The notes beneath the pieces are model-generated. The model did no database searches. It worked only from the letters and a program-made list of their open reading frames with translations, and had not been told where the DNA came from. DNA of 64,000 bases from the NCBI GenBank assembly GCA_022376925.1, contig JAIOJX010000032.1, forward strand, positions 115,173,979 through 115,237,978, read 5' to 3'. Shown here piece by piece: positions 44,059 through 56,888 of this stretch. Each line of letters begins with the position of its first letter. The stretch's first letter is position 1. The translations under genes and the position numbers were made by a program. Source of the stretch: Tragulus kanchil. Taxonomy: Eukaryota > Chordata > Mammalia > Artiodactyla > Tragulidae.

Positions 44059-46197
44059 TAATGTACTCATTAAGGATAGTAAAGAACCTTTCCCAAGAGC
44101 TATAGATAATATTCTGAGCTGTTTTATAGATAACTAAAACAATGACCAAACTCTACCCACAACATGAGCTGCCACAATTCTGAGAACTGGCCTCAAAGAA
44201 ATGGGAACAAATGAACCTTGGAACTGAAGATTACCTAAAACAACCAAGATAATGCTAATGAGACCACTGATGACCATCTGAAGATGATTATCAGACTGCC
44301 TCTGCTGCTCCTACATGTAGCCCCTCCTTCTGTCTGTAAAAGCTCTTACCCCACTGGTTGACAGTGGGCAGGAGGTAGAGGGGGAGTCGGTCTTTGGGCA
44401 GATTTTAACCCTCCCCCCAGTCCCAGTTGCCTGCGTCTGAAATAAAGCAAATTTTCCTTTCCACCAACCTGATCTGTTTATTGGCTTTTGATCGGCAAAC
44501 AGCTGGACTCATACACACACTTTCAGTAATGCTATCTGCTCTGATTCAGGGACAACTATATGGATGATATGCTACTTTCTCCCCCATAGCCAGATTATGT
44601 GGATTTGGGAATCAGTGCATACAGGTACAATGTATACAATACAATATATGCAAATAGCTCCTTACACTCTTATACCCAAAAACCCACAGGATTTTTGCCT
44701 CCCATCTTGTCAACTTTAAGCTTCAGTAGTTTAGAGGTATTGTTCTTGGGTGAGAAACCATGAGGGCTCTGGTTTCTCTGTGTGGTAGCAGGAGTCTGGC
44801 TTCATGGAACCATGGTGGTGACTTAAGCATACTTGAGACTCCCTCAGGCGGGAAGTGCTTGTAGGACGTCATCCTCTGGGCCAGAAGCTTGTGTTAGGGA
44901 AGCTCCCAGCCAGAGACAGAGGGCGCCACTCTGGTGCAGGTTGTCTCTGGGTTGGGTGTCAAGTCATTGCTGCTTGTGGCTTGGGCTTATGACTTGGTGT
45001 GTTTTTGTTCCTTATTATGTTTCTTTTTAATACTTTTTTTTAACATTTATTTATTTTTTAAATTTATTTCCATCCATCTTTTGCCATAAGAACCCTTGTT
45101 TTAAGCACGGTCTTCATGCTAAAACAAAGGAAAATAGTCAAAGAAGATCAAGTAATAATAATGTACTCATTAAGGATAGTAAAGAACCTTTCCCAAGAGC
45201 TATAGATAATATTCTGAGCTGTTTTATAGATAACTAAAACAATGACCAAACTCTACCCACAACATGAGCTGCCACAATTCTGAGAACTGGCCTCAAAGAA
45301 ATGGGAACAAATGAACCTTGGAACTGAAGATTACCTAAAACAACCAAGATAATGCTAATGAGACCACTGATGACCATCTGAAGATGATTATCAGACTGCC
45401 TCTGCTGCTCCTACATGTAGCCCCTCCTTCTGTCTGTAAAAGCTCTTACCCCACTGGTTGACAGTGGGCAGGAGGTAGAGGGGGAGTCGGTCTTTGGGCA
45501 GATTTTAACCCTCCCCCCAGTCCCAGTTGCCTGCGTCTGAAATAAAGCAAATTTTCCTTTCCACCAACCTGATCTGTTTATTGGCTTTTGATCGGCAAAC
45601 AGCTGGACTCATACACACACTTTCAGTAATGCTATCTGCTCTGATTCAGGGACAACTATATGGATGATATGCTACTTTCTCCCCCATAGCCAGATTATGT
45701 GGATTTGGGAATCAGTGCATACAGGTACAATGTATACAATACAATATATGCAAATAGCTCCTTACACTCTTATACCCAAAAACCCACAGGATTTTTGCCT
45801 CCCATCTTGTCAACTTTAAGCTTCAGTAGTTTAGAGGTATTGTTCTTGGGTGAGAAACCATGAGGGCTCTGGTTTCTCTGTGTGGTAGCAGGAGTCTGGC
45901 TTCATGGAACCATGGTGGTGACTTAAGCATACTTGAGACTCCCTCAGGCGGGAAGTGCTTGTAGGACGTCATCCTCTGGGCCAGAAGCTTGTGTTAGGGA
46001 AGCTCCCAGCCAGAGACAGAGGGCGCCACTCTGGTGCAGGTTGTCTCTGGGTTGGGTGTCAAGTCATTGCTGCTTGTGGCTTGGGCTTATGACTTGGTGT
46101 GTTTTTGTTCCTTATTATGTTTCTTTTTAATACTTTTTTTTAACATTTATTTATTTTTTAAATTTATTTCCATCCATCTTTATTCTTTTGCCATAAG
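44021..46197. repeat. Tandem duplication 16 (period 1100)
   Basis: Copy 1 is 44021-~45093 and copy 2 is 45121-~46197, with ~28 filler bases. The end of copy 1 has lost TATTC within the SINE tail (45077-45083) relative to copy 2. Confidence 0.92.
44060..44525 (+). mobile_element. Probable LTR (class I-like) with polyadenylation signal
   Basis: ctgtaaaagctcttacccc followed ~120 bases later by AATAAA (44440-44445) and ttattggcttttgatcgg gives a retroviral R-U5 layout. Boundaries are unclear. A second RT-like box (YMDDM) occurs just downstream near 44559-44573, so pol debris continues past this LTR. The duplicate is at 45160-45625. Confidence 0.45.
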
Positions 46198-46396
46198 AAT
46201 GTGGGCCTCCCATCACAGTGGCCTCTCTCGTTGCAGAGCACTGGCTCTGGGTGCATGCGCTCCAGAGTGCTGGCTCATAATTGGACACACCGGTCCAGCC
46301 ATTGGGCAGCATGTGGGATCTTCCCAGGCCAGGATAGGACCGGTGCCCCTTGCACTGCAAAGCAGACTCTTTATCCACTGGATCACCAGGGAAGCC
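46126..46396 (-). mobile_element. CpG-rich-type SINE (antisense)
   Basis: The target duplication CCTTATTATGTTTCTT is at 46110-46125 and 46397-46412. Only its tail is present in the left copy (45026-45093), because that block ends there. Confidence 0.9.
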
Positions 46397-46412
46397 CCTT
46401 ATTATGTTTCTT

Positions 46413-47138
46413 AATATGTAACTTGGTATTATAGGGGAGAACTGGGCAAGTGGGGAGGAGAGGAGATGGCCGTACATTGGGAGAGGAGTGTCTTGTTTCA
46501 GTTGCTTGGACTGAACCTTTGTTTAAGTCCGAGTTGTCTGAACCATGAGGACCTAGGGGTCACCGCTGATTAGCCCTGGGAAATTGTCCTTTCCACTGTT
46601 GTGACATGCCCTTAAGCTGGATTTTCCCACCCCTTCAAGTACAGTACCCATGCTTCTGCCATCACACTCAGATGTTCTACTGTCACTTTTGTTCCCACTG
46701 TAACCTTTAAATAAACAGAAGTTTCACAGGTAACCCAGCTTTCTAGGTCACCTGTCAGTCTCACTGCCTACAGACTTGAACGTGGGCCTGAGCCAGTGCA
46801 ATTTGGATTCTATCTGTTAATAGGACCTCATTTGTACTTACGAGGTCTGGAGAAATTCTGGTATAAAAACATTTCCAAACTGAAAGTTTTTCTGAGAAAG
46901 AGACAAAAAGCCCCAATCCAGACAAGGCATTTGCAAATACTTTCCACATGGAATATATAGTTCCAGTTTATATTCAAATGGCCACTCATCTCATGTACTA
47001 GCGCTGGCTCCACACATTAATCTACACATTAAAAGTCTTTTGTGGCTACGGGCAAGGTGTTCTTGCTTTTCCTAGCATTTTCTGCCCAAAAGTATCATCT
47101 GCTCCCTCACATCAGCATTATTAAAAAGAATTGCCCAG
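46413..47138. other. Unrecognised single-copy stretch
   Basis: No gene, repeat or RNA that I can name. An AATAAA sits at 46709 but has no associated exon. Not duplicated: this lies inside the longest unduplicated block (46198-50608). Confidence 0.4.
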
Positions 47139-47276
47139 GGACTTCCCTAGTGGTCCAGTGGTTAAGACTTTGCGCTTCCACTGCAGGTGGTGTGGGTTCC
47201 ATTCCTGGTTGGGAAACTAAGATCCTCCATTGATCCCACAAGCTCCAGGCATCGCCAAAAAATTTAAGCATAAAAA
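47139..47276 (+). mobile_element. Old CHR-type SINE (sense)
   Basis: agggacttccctagtggtcc, gtggttaagactttgcgc and tggttgggaaactaagatcc. Diverged, with no clear target duplication. From 47277 to 48095 the DNA is AT-rich with a TA-rich patch at 47836-47866 and no identifiable gene. Confidence 0.8.
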
Positions 47277-48099
47277 AGAATTTCCCATTAACATTCTCAG
47301 GTGAATAATCATTACAAAAAGTTATTAGTTTCATTAACTTTAGAAAAGATTGTCAAACGTGCAGTAGGGGTAGTTCTTATTTTTTAATTTCAAGGGTAGT
47401 TTTTGACTTACAACCTGTACTTTTGTACATTACACTTTGATATCTCTAAATAAAACATTTTGAGTGTTTGCATATCTGCTAATAAGTGAATATTCTGATC
47501 CATCACACAATGCCAAGCAGCAGTTTGGTTTCTCCATTTTTATAGGTGCAACAATATTTGTCCAACTTTGAGTTTTTTGTATATTTTATATAAATAAATG
47601 GAAAAATGAAATTGCTGATAGTAGTGATAAAATATATATGTTTTATAAATGTATTGCAATTGAGATTAAATGGTTACCATTCGGTTAAGCTGAAAGTGGT
47701 GACTTTATTCTCATTTAGATGTGAATGTGTTAACTCAGTTTATTTTGTGTTGATTTGGGTGGAAAAAGGATTAAAGAATAGGTCAAAAATATTGGAAGTA
47801 TATAATCAGATATACTTTGAGATTTTATGTATGTATTTGTACATATATACTTATATATATGTACATGTTAAGAATAGATATCTCTTTGATAAATAGAAAG
47901 TTAAATGCTCACATATTTGACTTCTATACACGATTTTTATGAGCAAATTGTGTAGGAAAATGGAATAGTTATTTCTTACACCTCTTCCTTGGATACCACT
48001 GATCAAAACTGACAAGGAACCTCAAGGCAAATGTTGGGATTTTTTCAGATCCCACAGGTACACTATTAATAATGATAGCAGTGGTAGAGTAGTAACTCC

Positions 48100-48325
48100 T
48101 GTTGACACTCTTGCTATGTTCAGGCTCTGTGCTTGCTATGTCACAAGTCCGACATCACCTAAAGCTTTCAATCCTTGGTTGAAATTCTTAGTTACAGGTA
48201 GCCTTCCATTTTATAAAATAGCATTCTAGAGTTCACTGAATGGAAATGACTTGTCCAAAGTCACTGCCAGTATGTAGAAGCATTTGTTGATTCCAGAGCC
48301 CATTTTGTAAGCACTGCGTTATATT
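48100..48325 (-). mobile_element. MIR-like fragment (antisense)
   Basis: The order of a tgtcacaag/cacctaaag block, ttccattttataaaatag and gacttgtccaaagtcactgc fits a diverged antisense MIR. Confidence 0.5.
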
Positions 48326-48377
48326 ACTCCCCTCTTTGCTCAACAGTCAAGTTTGAACAAGCTTCTTTTATTTATTT

Positions 48378-48562
48378 ATTTAACTAAAAATATTTATTTC
48401 ACTGCACTGGGTCTTAGTTACAGCATATGGGATCTTTTAGTTGTGGCGTGTGGAGTCCTTAGTTATGGCATGTGGGATCTAGTTCCCTGACCAGCAATCA
48501 AGCCTGGGCCTCCTGTACTGGGAGCACAGAGTGTTAGCCACTGGACCACTAGGGAAGTTCCC
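48378..48562 (-). mobile_element. CHR/Bov-tA-type SINE (antisense)
   Basis: tatttatttcactgcactgg, tagttacagcatatggg and ccactggaccactagggaag. The stretch 48563-49100 has nothing identifiable. Confidence 0.8.
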
Positions 48563-49103
48563 AGAACAAACCTCTTTTAAAATGAGATTATAACTAGATG
48601 ATAAGACCTGTGTGAGAAAAAGAGGCATGGGTCTCTGTGTCTTGTACAGATAGATGAAATGATTTCAGAAACAAGAAGTAATAGGCTTTGTGAAATAATT
48701 TTAATAAAAGTATTGAAAAGGGAAATAACTGAACATACAATATATTATGAATTAAAGATAAGGACATTTTGTAGAAGATTGGGCCAATGAAACGTTTGCT
48801 TTCCTAACCTGCAGTGTACATCAGAATGCTATAGGTCAACAGAACCAGCAGCACAATAAGTGATAGAATATTGCTGCCATGTTGCATGGTTATCGCTCTC
48901 CACCTGAAGACTGACTCTTAATGATGTGTGCAGTTTTTTCTGACTTGACCTCTTGGTACTGATGAACCTATTTTTAGGGCATAAATAGAGATGCAGACAT
49001 AGACAATGGCCTTGTGGACAAGAGGGGAAGGGGAAGGTGGACAAATTGAGAGAGTAGTATTGACACATATATATATACACCACTGTGTATAAAATAGTTA
49101 GCT

Positions 49104-49322
49104 AGAAGGAAGCTTAGGTGGCACAATTGTAAAGATCCGCCTGCTAATACAGGAGGTGCAAGAAACATGGGTTCCATCCTTGGCTCAGGAGGAGCCCCTG
49201 GAGAAGGAAATGGCAATGCACTCCAGTGTTCTTGCCAGGAAAATTCCATGGTCGATGGAGACTGGAAGACTACAGTCCATGGAGTCACAAAGAGTTGGAT
49301 ATGACTGACTGAGTGCACAGAC
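49104..49322 (+). mobile_element. BovB/ART2A 3' end (sense)
   Basis: agcttaggtggcacaattg head, then ctggagaaggaaatggcaat, ctccagtgttcttgcc, and cacaaagagttggatatgac to the end. Confidence 0.85.
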
Positions 49323-49328
49323 ACACAT

Positions 49329-49555
49329 GGTGGGAGCTGCTGTATAGCACAGGAAGCTCAGCTTGGTACTCTGTGATGACCTAGTTGGGTGAGATGGGGG
49401 TGGGGTGAGAGAGAGGCTCAAGGGGTAGGGTTTATATGAATACATACAGCTGATCCACTTTGGTGTACAGCACAAACTAACACAACATTGTAAAGCAACT
49501 ATACTCCAAATTTTTTAAAAAAGACTATCAAAAAATAAATAAAAAAGAAATTGAC
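49329..49555 (+). mobile_element. Standard ruminant L1 3' UTR (sense)
   Basis: gctgctgtatagcacagg, ctgatccactttggtgtac and aactatactccaaatttttt are the usual ruminant L1 terminus. It contrasts with the unusual L1 3' ends elsewhere in the window. From 49556 to 50608 I see no gene; 50040-50240 looks like an old noncoding repeat. Confidence 0.8.
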
Positions 49556-50778
49556 CTCTTATTTACATTATGAAAGCAGCCCTTTTTCAAACTATCTGGA
49601 AAAGAATTTTTGAGAAACAGAACTGTGTTGTTAGCCAATAACCACTGTTGAACCTTTTCTACTTGCAGAGGCAGAAATACAAATCCACAAATGTTGACTA
49701 AATGAAAGCATACTAGAAAGATCTTGAAAATGGCGTGTAGACCACAGGAGGGCAGCTAGGTTCCTGAGATCAGTGTGTCCTTCAGAAGCCATTTCCATTT
49801 TCTCCTGGAAATGCATCAATTAAAGAGTAAAGGAATATGAGGAGGCAAGAGCAGGGTGCTCCAATATTGGCTAACCTTCAACTTGGCAGAGGCAATGCAA
49901 GTTCTAGAAATACAGCAACAGAAACTGATGATAACAGTAGCTCAGAATATGAGACCCATTAGATTAAGTCTGAGTTAGTTTTGCTCAATTTTTCCTGAAG
50001 ATCTTTTCTAGAAATGAATACTAGAGTTGAGGAGATGTAATTAATGCATTTGTTCATTCCTCATACTTGTACCAGGTGCTGGGAATGGCCATGCTTTAGT
50101 GAGACTTGAAGTTAGGGAGGATGTGTGGGCCATGAGAACTGTAGAGAGGAGCATGTGGGCTGTTCCAGGCAAAGGGAGCAGTATATGCTGAGGCACAGAG
50201 GCAGATGTTGATGTTAAAAGAATGATTTTCTCCATGGAGTGGGGAAAATTGCTCTTTGGAAAAAAAATGACTCAGGAGCAAAACAGCATTCATGGCACAG
50301 ATAGAAAAACGATGTATGATTCTCAGGAGAGGGATACAGAATGGGCAGGAGAAGAGGAAGGCAGAAGAGATGAGGACAGCAGAACTGATCTGCCAGAGAA
50401 AGTAAGATGTAAGGGGAATTTGGAGTTTGAGCGCAGACTCGGGGAATTGGCCTGGACAACTTGGAGAGTGGAGCAGTGAGAAGAAGTGAAAAGATTGGAA
50501 GACCAAGTCCAAGCAAGAACCTTGAGTGAATAAGTCTTGAGTGAACCTTGAGTTAAGTGAACCTTGAGTGAAGTTAGTTGGAGAAGAGGACAGTCAGTGA
50601 TAAGCAGAACGTGAGTCTTTCCCAAGCAATATGATAAGCATCAGGCGGGCACAGAATTCTGCATTCTGTAGGGCAGTGGCTTGAACAATCTGTATTTGGA
50701 TATTAAAGAGTAACCCCAGCAGGCTGGAGAACTTAGGGTGGATGTCAAGAGGACATTGTCTCTCTCTCTTTTCTATTT

Positions 50779-51127
50779 AAAAATCTTTATTTATTTATTT
50801 ATTTTTGGCTGCGCTGGGTCTTCATTGCTGCCCCAGGGTCTTTCTCTAGTTGCGGTGAGCAGGGGCTATTCTTCCTTGCGATGTGCTGATTCTCATTGCA
50901 GTGGCTTCTCTTGTTGTGGAGCAGGGGCTGTAGGCATGCTGGCTTTAGTATTACGACACTCAGGCTCAGTACTTGTGGCTCCCAGGCTCTAGAGCTTGGG
51001 CTTGGTAACTGTGGCACAGGGGCTCAGTTACCCCATAGCATGTGGAATCTTCCTGGACCAGTGATCAAACCTGTGTCCCCTGCATTGGCAGGCAGACTCC
51101 CATCCACTGCTTTAGTAGGGAAGTCCT
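50779..51127 (-). mobile_element. Bov-tA2-type SINE (antisense)
   Basis: tttatttttggctgcgctgg, ctctagttgcggtgagcag, gcttctcttgttgtggagc and gcattggcaggcagactcc, ending at the head tagtagggaagtcc. The duplicate is at 51857-52205. Confidence 0.85.
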
Positions 51128-51556
51128 CATTTTCTTATATTTGCAGTTTTTGTGTACTTTTTCTAGCTGGCAAACAACACTTTGTTCTTAAAGTCCTGTA
51201 CCTTATGGGCTCTATCTTTTATATTTAAAAATAATTTTGATCAGTGGATTTGTAATTTATGCTCTGAATGTAAAATGTTTTAAAACATAATATATAAAAT
51301 GTAATAATCTTGAACAAAATTATATACAAGTTTATGTGCTTAATCCAACAAAAAAGAATTTCATATTTAATACATTTTTCCAAATGTCTGGTTAAGAAAC
51401 ACACTCTCTTATTTACATATTTCTTGGGAATTTGCAAGTCTGACTTTCAGGCTCAATCAGTTCTCTGATCTAGAGGAAGGGCATTATAGGCAAAAGATGA
51501 AGCAAAATACCTGTTACTGTGCCTCTGCTTCATTAGACCCTTAAAAGAGACTGATC

Positions 51557-51680
51557 TAGGACTTCCCTGGTGGTCCAGTGGCTAAGACTCTACACTCCCA
51601 GTGCAGAGGGCTCAGGTTCAGTCCCTGGTCAGAGAAACAGATACCACATGCTGCAACTAAGACCTAGTACAGTCAAAAAA
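51557..51680 (+). mobile_element. CHR-1-like SINE (sense)
   Basis: taggacttccctggtggtcc, gtggctaagactctacac and gttcagtccctggtcagag. It appears again at 52635-52757, and its distal part again at 53797-53882, through chained duplications 17 and 18. Confidence 0.85.
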
Positions 51681-52670
51681 AAATCCACGTGAGTCTTTCC
51701 CAAGCAATATGATAAGCATCAGGCGGGCACAGAATTCTGCATTCTGTAGGGCAGTGGCTTGAACAATCTGTATTTGGATATTAAAGAGTAACCCCAGCAG
51801 GCTGGAGAACTTAGGGTGGATGTCAAGAGGACATTGTCTCTCTCTCTTTTCTATTTAAAAATCTTTATTTATTTATTTATTTTTGGCTGCGCTGGGTCTT
51901 CATTGCTGCCCCAGGGTCTTTCTCTAGTTGCGGTGAGCAGGGGCTATTCTTCCTTGCGATGTGCTGATTCTCATTGCAGTGGCTTCTCTTGTTGTGGAGC
52001 AGGGGCTGTAGGCATGCTGGCTTTAGTATTACGACACTCAGGCTCAGTACTTGTGGCTCCCAGGCTCTAGAGCTTGGGCTTGGTAACTGTGGCACAGGGG
52101 CTCAGTTACCCCATAGCATGTGGAATCTTCCTGGACCAGTGATCAAACCTGTGTCCCCTGCATTGGCAGGCAGACTCCCATCCACTGCTTTAGTAGGGAA
52201 GTCCTCATTTTCTTATATTTGCAGTTTTTGTGTACTTTTTCTAGCTGGCAAACAACACTTTGTTCTTAAAGTCCTGTACCTTATGGGCTCTATCTTTTAT
52301 ATTTAAAAATAATTTTGATCAGTGGATTTGTAATTTATGCTCTGAATGTAAAATGTTTTAAAACATAATATATAAAATGTAATAATCTTGAACAAAATTA
52401 TATACAAGTTTATGTGCTTAATCCAACAAAAAAGAATTTCATATTTAATACATTTTTCCAAATGTCTGGTTAAGAAACACACTCTCTTATTTACATATTT
52501 CTTGGGAATTTGCAAGTCTGACTTTCAGGCTCAATCAGTTCTCTGATCTAGAGGAAGGGCATTATAGGCAAAAGATGAAGCAAAATACCTGTTACTGTGC
52601 CTCTGCTTCATTAGACCCTTAAAAGAGACTGATCTAGGACTTCCCTGGTGGTCCAGTGGCTAAGACTCTA

Positions 52671-54909
52671 CACTCCCAGTGCAGAGGGCTCAGGTTCAGT
52701 CCCTGGTCAGAGAAACAGATACCACATGCTGCAACTAAGACCTAGTACAGTCAAATAGAGTGAGAAAGACTGATCCATCCAGGCTGTGTGCTCCATCAGT
52801 TGTAAACCAGTGTGTTCTCCACATCCTCCATCCCCTCCATTCTCTATCCGATTTGTCTTCCCTGTTTTTTTTTTTTGTTGTTGTTGTTGTTGTTGTTAAT
52901 ATTTTTTAGATAATGGACTATTTTTAAGGTCCTCATTGAATTTGTTACAGTATTGCTTCTGATTTGTTTTGGGGGGGGCCCCATGGCATATGGGGTCTTA
53001 GCTCCCTAACTAAGGATCAAACCCACACCCTCTGCACTGGAAGGTGAAGTCTTAACCACTGGTCCACCAGGGAAGTCCCCTGTCCTTCCTGTTCAATTTG
53101 GACATACCAGCAACCACTCTCATTTCTCTGGCCCTGGACTCTTTTTCAGTCTTTAATGTCATGAAATGAGTAAGTAGCATGTATCAAGTAGACAGAATGT
53201 TCAGAGCTCAGATGGGACATCTAGGTTAGAAACATAAATTTAAGTTATTGATATACAGCTAGTTATCAAAGATATGGGTATGGATGAAATTGTGTAGAGA
53301 GAAGAAAGTTGAATGAGAAAGACAGTAAAATAAATATATTGACAGTCCAGAGATATTGGGAAGTTTAGTTTAGCTGTGTGCCCAGGAAGAAGAAGTTGGT
53401 TTGGTGACCAGCTAGCAATCTCTGCTATAGGGGGAGAAGTTAAAGATGCAGGAAATGAGGTGGGGGGTTGAAGAAGGGGGTACTAAAAAGAGTGAGCTTT
53501 CTTAGAAAACAAGAAAGCAAGTAGAAACTAGGCTCGAGAGCCCGTGAGAGTAATTTTTTTTTCCCCCAGCCAGATCACGGGGGCAGGGAGGCCAAGGATA
53601 TTTGCAAAAGAATGATCATAAAGACAGACCATGTTTAAGGTATTAAGGAAGGTGCTGATGGACAGAATGGAGCAAAGCCAGTAAGTTGGAGACCCTGATA
53701 AGGCCAAGAATGACTTCCATATGGATTCATAAGCAAATAAACTGGAATGAGAGGGCACTGTGGTGTTTGCCTTTCAAGAAGGGATGTCTGATGATCCACT
53801 CCCAGTGCAGAGGGCTCAGGTTCAGTCCCTGGTCAGAGAAACAGATACCACATGCTGCAACTAAGACCTAGTACAGTCAAATAGAGTGAGAAAGACTGAT
53901 CCATCCAGGCTGTGTGCTCCATCAGTTGTAAACCAGTGTGTTCTCCACATCCTCCATCCCCTCCATTCTCTATCCGATTTGTCTTCCCTGTTTTTTTTTT
54001 TGTTGTTGTTGTTGTTGTTAATATTTTTTAGATAATGGACTATTTTTAAGGTCCTCATTGAATTTGTTACAGTATTGCTTCTGATTTGTTTTGGGGGGGC
54101 CCCATGGCATATGGGGTCTTAGCTCCCTAACTAAGGATCAAACCCACACCCTCTGCACTGGAAGGTGAAGTCTTAACCACTGGTCCACCAGGGAAGTCCC
54201 CTGTCCTTCCTGTTCAATTTGGACATACCAGCAACCACTCTCATTTCTCTGGCCCTGGACTCTTTTTCAGTCTTTAATGTCATGAAATGAGTAAGTAGCA
54301 TGTATCAAGTAGACAGAATGTTCAGAGCTCAGATGGGACATCTAGGTTAGAAACATAAATTTAAGTTATTGATATACAGCTAGTTATCAAAGATATGGGT
54401 ATGGATGAAATTGTGTAGAGAGAAGAAAGTTGAATGAGAAAGACAGTAAAATAAATATATTGACAGTCCAGAGATATTGGGAAGTTTAGTTTAGCTGTGT
54501 GCCCAGGAAGAAGAAGTTGGTTTGGTGACCAGCTAGCAATCTCTGCTATAGGGGGAGAAGTTAAAGATGCAGGAAATGAGGTGGGGGGTTGAAGAAGGGG
54601 GTACTAAAAAGAGTGAGCTTTCTTAGAAAACAAGAAAGCAAGTAGAAACTAGGCTCGAGAGCCCGTGAGAGTAATTTTTTTTTCCCCCAGCCAGATCACG
54701 GGGGCAGGGAGGCCAAGGATATTTGCAAAAGAATGATCATAAAGACAGACCATGTTTAAGGTATTAAGGAAGGTGCTGATGGACAGAATGGAGCAAAGCC
54801 AGTAAGTTGGAGACCCTGATAAGGCCAAGAATGACTTCCATATGGATTCATAAGCAAATAAACTGGAATGAGAGGGCACTGTGGTGTTTGCCCTTTCAAG
54901 AAGGAGATG
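52671..54909. repeat. Tandem duplication 18 (period ~1126)
   Basis: Copy 1 is 52671-~53790 and copy 2 is 53797-~54909. Near the start of copy 2, (GTT) has 6 units against 7 and a G run has 7 against 8. The tail of copy 1 (aagaagggatgtctga) is a corrupted form of aagaaggagatgtttgaac. Confidence 0.93.
52967..53081 (-). mobile_element. CHR-type SINE fragment (antisense)
   Basis: ccatggcatatggggtcttag through taaccactggtccaccaggg. The duplicate is at 54092-54198. The DNA from 53082 to 53790 carries no gene or repeat I can name. Confidence 0.78.
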
Positions 54910-55207
54910 TTTGAACAAGTCATTTAGGATGTGATTGGATTCTGATGATGACAAGGTCCATACTGTAACCATGGACATGGGGAGGCTGAGATGGAATGAA
55001 GAAAATAGTCATTGACAGTGAGGAAGCCAAGGAAACCAAGAGCCCAGGACATTTGAAAGTTTAGCTGTGTGAGTACTGGTACCACCCAGAAGGATAATAG
55101 GAATTTCAGAGGAGGACTGCTCATGCCTAAGAAACTGGGTAGTTTTGTGGGGAGTAGAAGATGGTGGTAAACCTAGATGAGCTGAAACTTTGAAGGCACA
55201 TAATTTA

Positions 55208-55460
55208 AAAAAAAAATATTTTGGCCTCTTTTTTGGTCTTTAAATTTATTTATTTTCATCCTTCCAATTTATTTAGTTTGTTCTCTCTCGTTGCAGAGCA
55301 CCTGCTCTGGGCGCATGTGCTCCAGAGTACTGGCTCGTAATTGGGCACACCAGTCTGGCCACTCTGCAGCATGTGGGATCTTCCCAGGCCAGAGATTGAA
55401 CCAGCGCCCCTTGCAGTGCAAGGCGGACTCTTCACCCACTAGACCACCAGGGAAGTCCCC
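55208..55460 (-). mobile_element. CpG-rich-type SINE (antisense), abutting another SINE
   Basis: Tail at 55208, tRNA head ending accagggaagtccc. Immediately followed by a second antisense SINE (55461-55670). CATAATTT words occur on the left of the first, between the two, and on the right of the second, so both may have used nearly the same target. Duplicates are at 56305-56555 and 56556-56766. Confidence 0.85.
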
Positions 55461-55670
55461 CATAATTTTTATTTTATTTTATTTTTTGGCTGTGCTGAGT
55501 CTTCATTGTGTCACAAGGGCCCTTCATTGCTGTGAGCAGGCTTCTCTATTTGTGGTGCTTGGGCTTAGTTACCCTGTGGCATGTGGGGTCTTAGATTCCC
55601 GACCAGGGACTGAACCTGTATCCCCTGCATTGGAAGGTGAATTATTAATCGTTGGAAGAGCAGGAAAGTT
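55461..55670 (-). mobile_element. CHR/Bov-tA-type SINE (antisense)
   Basis: tattttttggctgtgctgag, gttaccctgtggcatgtgg and gcattggaaggtgaattatt, ending aagagcaggaaagttccc. Flanked by CATAATTTTT on both sides. Confidence 0.82.
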
Positions 55671-56888
55671 CCCATAATTTTTCTTTTACAAGAAGGAGAC
55701 GTAGTAAAATTCTATAAGTTAAACGTGGTAGGGAGAAGGACACTGATTCCACCTTCCAGTTTTCAGTAGATGAAAAGTTGGAGAGGAAGCTCTGACGGGG
55801 CAGGGAGGCCAAGGATATTTGCAAAAGAATGATCATAAAGACAGACCATGTTTAAGGTATTAAGGAAGGTGCTGATGGACAGAATGGAGCAAAGCCAGTA
55901 AGTTGGAGACCCTGATAAGGCCAAGAATGACTTCCATATGGATTCATAAGCAAATAAACTGGAATGAGAGGGCACTGTGGTGTTTGCCCTTTCAAGAAGG
56001 AGATGTTTGAACAAGTCATTTAGGATGTGATTGGATTCTGATGATGACAAGGTCCATACTGTAACCATGGACATGGGGAGGCTGAGATGGAATGAAGAAA
56101 ATAGTCATTGACAGTGAGGAAGCCAAGGAAACCAAGAGCCCAGGACATTTGAAAGTTTAGCTGTGTGAGTACTGGTACCACCCAGAAGGATAATAGGAAT
56201 TTCAGAGGAGGACTGCTCATGCCTAAGAAACTGGGTAGTTTTGTGGGGAGTAGAAGATGGTGGTAAACCTAGATGAGCTGAAACTTTGAAGGCACATAAT
56301 TTAAAAAAAAAATATTTTGGCCTCTTTTTTGGTCTTTAAATTTATTTATTTTCATCCTTCCAATTTATTTAGTTTGTTCTCTCTCGTTGCAGAGCACCTG
56401 CTCTGGGCGCATGTGCTCCAGAGTACTGGCTCGTAATTGGGCACACCAGTCTGGCCACTCTGCAGCATGTGGGATCTTCCCAGGCCAGAGATTGAACCAG
56501 CGCCTTGCAGTGCAAGGCGGACTCTTCACCCACTAGACCACCAGGGAAGTCCCCCATAATTTTTATTTTATTTTATTTTTTGGCTGTGCTGAGTCTTCAT
56601 TGTGTCACAAGGGCCCTTCATTGCTGTGAGCAGGCTTCTCTATTTGTGGTGCTTGGGCTTAGTTACCCTGTGGCATGTGGGGTCTTAGATTCCCGACCAG
56701 GGACTGAACCTGTATCCCCTGCATTGGAAGGTGAATTATTAATCGTTGGAAGAGCAGGAAAGTTCCCATAATTTTTCTTTTACAAGAAGGAGACGTAGTA
56801 AAATTCTATAAGTTAAACGTGGTAGGGAGAAGGACACTGATTCCACCTTCCAGTTTTCAGTAGATGAAAAGTTGGAGAGGAAGCTCTG

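Larger units (their letters stand above)
50609..52754. repeat. Tandem duplication 17 (period 1078)
   Basis: Copy 1 is 50609-~51677 and copy 2 is 51687-~52754. The link is an A run plus TCC. Copies are otherwise identical over most of their length. Confidence 0.93.
54699..56888. repeat. Tandem duplication 19 (period 1096), seamless
   Basis: Copy 1 is 54699-55794 and copy 2 is 55795-56888, with no filler. The G run is CACGGGGGCAGG at 54699 (also at 53577) but GACGGGGCAGG at the start of copy 2. One CCC is lost from the SINE near 56501. Confidence 0.93.

Noticed and set aside
50222..50479. 85-residue + strand frame rich in E, R and D
   Set aside because: No splice or Kozak support and no recognised domain. 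It overlaps sequence that looks like an old noncoding repeat, so the composition is likely to be purine bias.
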